This document shows positions 62,671 to 64,000 of a stretch of DNA of 64,000 bases, piece after piece. Under the pieces are notes generated by a model. The model had not been told where the DNA came from. It saw only the letters and a program-made list of their open reading frames with translations, and did no database searches. This stretch comes from Cylindrospermum sp. FACHB-282 (GTDB lineage: Bacteria; Cyanobacteriota; Cyanobacteriia; Cyanobacteriales; Nostocaceae), in NCBI RefSeq assembly GCF_014697195.1, contig NZ_JACJRJ010000002.1:155973-219972 (forward strand). Direction: 5' to 3'. The translations under genes were made by a program, and so were the position numbers. How positions within the stretch are numbered: the first letter of the stretch is position 1; every line of letters begins with the position of its first letter.

Positions 62671-63867
62671 ATGGAAACAAATTGGAAAATAGGGTCTTTA
62701 TTTGGAATTCCTCTATTTTTAGACCCGTTGTGGTTTGTAATTTTAGGGCTGGCAACCCTCAATTTTGGGGTAGCTTACCAGGAATGGGGGACAGCGATTG
62801 GTTGGAGTGCTGGCATAGTCATGGCGCTGTTGCTATTTGCTTCTGTATTGTTGCATGAATTGGGTCACAGCTTAGTTGCTCAGTCACAAGGTATTAAGGT
62901 TAACTCAATTACCCTGTTTTTGTTTGGTGGCATTGCTGCCATAGAAGAAGAATCAAAAACTCCGGGCAAAGCTTTTCAAGTAGCGATCGCCGGGCCGATA
63001 GTTAGCGTTATCCTATTTTTAGTGCTGCGTCTGGCTAGCAATGTTGTGCCTGAGGCTAGCCCTCTGGATGTAATGTTGGGGGATTTAGCGAGAATTAACT
63101 TAGTTGTAGCCTTGTTTAACTTGATTCCTGGCTTACCACTAGACGGGGGACAAGTCTTAAAAGCAGCACTATGGAAAATAACAGGCGATCGCTTTCAAGC
63201 GGTACACTGGGCAGCAAGGGCGGGGCAAATTTTGGGTTATAGTGCGATCGCCTTAGGATTTGCTGTAGACTTCTTAACCAAAGAATTAGTGTTTGGTTTG
63301 TGGATTGTCATGTTGGGTTGGTTTGCTGTCCGCAACGCCAACAGCTATGACCGTGTTACCACATTGCAAGAAACCTTGTTAAAGCTAACCGCCACCGATG
63401 CTATGACCCGTGATTTTCGTGTGGTCGATGCAGACCAGACATTACGTGAGTTCGCCGACCTATACCTTTTAGAAACTGCCTTTTTGCAAGCTTATTTTGC
63501 CGCTTCTGATGGACGCTACCGGGGTATGGTTTTCGTTGATGATTTGCGAACAATTGAACGAAGTCAATGGGAAACCCAAACCCTGCACAGCATTGTTCAT
63601 CCCCTCACCACAATACCCTCCGTTGCTGAGTCAACTACTCTGGCAGAGGTGATTAACAAATTAGAAAATGAACATCTACGCCAAATCACCGTTCTTTCTC
63701 CCGCCGGTGCAGTCGCAGGTGTCATTGACCGGGGAGACATTATGCAGTGTTTAGCACATAAGTTAGATTTGCAGATTACCGAAGCTGAAATCAAGCGCAT
63801 CAAAGACGAAGGCAGCTATCCACCTGGTTTACAACTAGGGGTAATAGCAAAATCAACTAGAAGTTAA
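62671..63867 (+). CDS. Site-2 protease family (M50) metalloprotease with CBS domains
   Basis: 398 residues. Six or so membrane helices with the zinc motif LLHELGHSLVAQ (HExxH at about 66-70) and the third-ligand motif NLIPGLPLDGGQVL (Asp). The C-terminal ~150 residues are a pair of CBS domains (ATDAMTRDFRVVDADQTL, VHPLTTIPSVAESTTLAE, QITVLSPAGAVAGVIDRGDI), as in archaeal and bacterial S2P-CBS proteins where nucleotide binding may gate proteolysis. It cleaves membrane-embedded substrates, for example anti-sigma factors; the target is unknown. ATG 62671. The remaining 63868-64000 has a short palindrome and no gene. Confidence 0.9.
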   Translation: METNWKIGSLFGIPLFLDPLWFVILGLATLNFGVAYQEWGTAIGWSAGIVMALLLFASVLLHELGHSLVAQSQGIKVNSITLFLFGGIAAIEEESKTPGKAFQVAIAGPIVSVILFLVLRLASNVVPEASPLDVMLGDLARINLVVALFNLIPGLPLDGGQVLKAALWKITGDRFQAVHWAARAGQILGYSAIALGFAVDFLTKELVFGLWIVMLGWFAVRNANSYDRVTTLQETLLKLTATDAMTRDFRVVDADQTLREFADLYLLETAFLQAYFAASDGRYRGMVFVDDLRTIERSQWETQTLHSIVHPLTTIPSVAESTTLAEVINKLENEHLRQITVLSPAGAVAGVIDRGDIMQCLAHKLDLQITEAEIKRIKDEGSYPPGLQLGVIAKSTRS

Positions 63868-64000
63868 AGAGAGGAAGTTAATCAGCATTCAGCTTGAACA
63901 GCAAGGAGCCTCTCACCTACCCGCAAGGGAGGTGACGAGAGGAATTGCGAGACAAAAACGAAACGTCCCTTGACCACATCAATCCGCAGGATTGACCGAG

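Overview
The window comes from a filamentous, most likely heterocyst-forming cyanobacterium of the Nostoc/Anabaena type. Evidence: an allophycocyanin beta-18 gene (apcF), CP12, a thioredoxin reductase-thioredoxin fusion (NTRC), a bifunctional arginine dihydrolase (AgrE/ArgZ), glnA behind a textbook NtcA site (GTA-N8-TAC), three Uma2/DUF820 genes, very many GCGATCGC (HIP1) octamers, and TTTTGAA heptad repeats. It is ordinary chromosome: single genes and short operons on both strands, with repeat-rich spacers. I saw no rRNA, tRNA, CRISPR array, intact transposase or prophage.

Layout. 0-5 kb: edge of a TPR protein, a type IV pilin-like gene with a perfect terminator, Uma2 genes and NTRC. 5-17 kb: an oligopeptide-type permease, a ROK sugar kinase, a two-repeat hypothetical protein, pyrG, a cell-wall amidase, a TAXI solute-binding protein, DUF2085 and agrE. 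17-23 kb: an AlkA-type glycosylase, then a locus of a TPR-CHAT protease-like gene, a small acidic protein and a two-helix membrane protein. Two of these genes are interrupted by single-base frameshifts lying exactly in homopolymers (C6 and A9). 23-29 kb: RNA-binding protein, oxidoreductase remnant, a TetR regulator fused to a dead tyrosine-recombinase-like domain and divergent from an acyl desaturase with palindromic operators between them, ogt, RNase D and a TPR lipoprotein. 29-31.4 kb: acetate-type symporter with its small partner.

31.9-40.3 kb: a non-canonical Kai-like signalling cluster on the minus strand (response regulator, KaiC-like ATPase, two KaiB-like proteins, a multi-PAS histidine kinase, response regulator), next to a divergent REC-winged helix-HPt regulator. 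40.6-46 kb: an orphan VWA protein, UbiD, an internally deleted dioxygenase remnant and an SH3 protein. 46-51.5 kb: glnA, apcF, Uma2, tlyA, DUF29 and cp12. 51.8-58.9 kb: a dynamin-like GTPase, an exported subtilase and an exported TPR-CHAT protein. 59-64 kb: a manganese/zinc ABC transporter (binding protein divergent from ATPase and permease), a small membrane protein and a site-2 protease with CBS domains.

Best candidates for new biology: the CHAT locus at 18.3-23.2 kb with two homopolymer frameshifts, the Kai-like cluster, and the TetR-recombinase fusion with its operators. All functions are inferred from motifs and family knowledge. No database search or computation was run, and start codons were adjusted by hand where the ORF track used unlikely ones.
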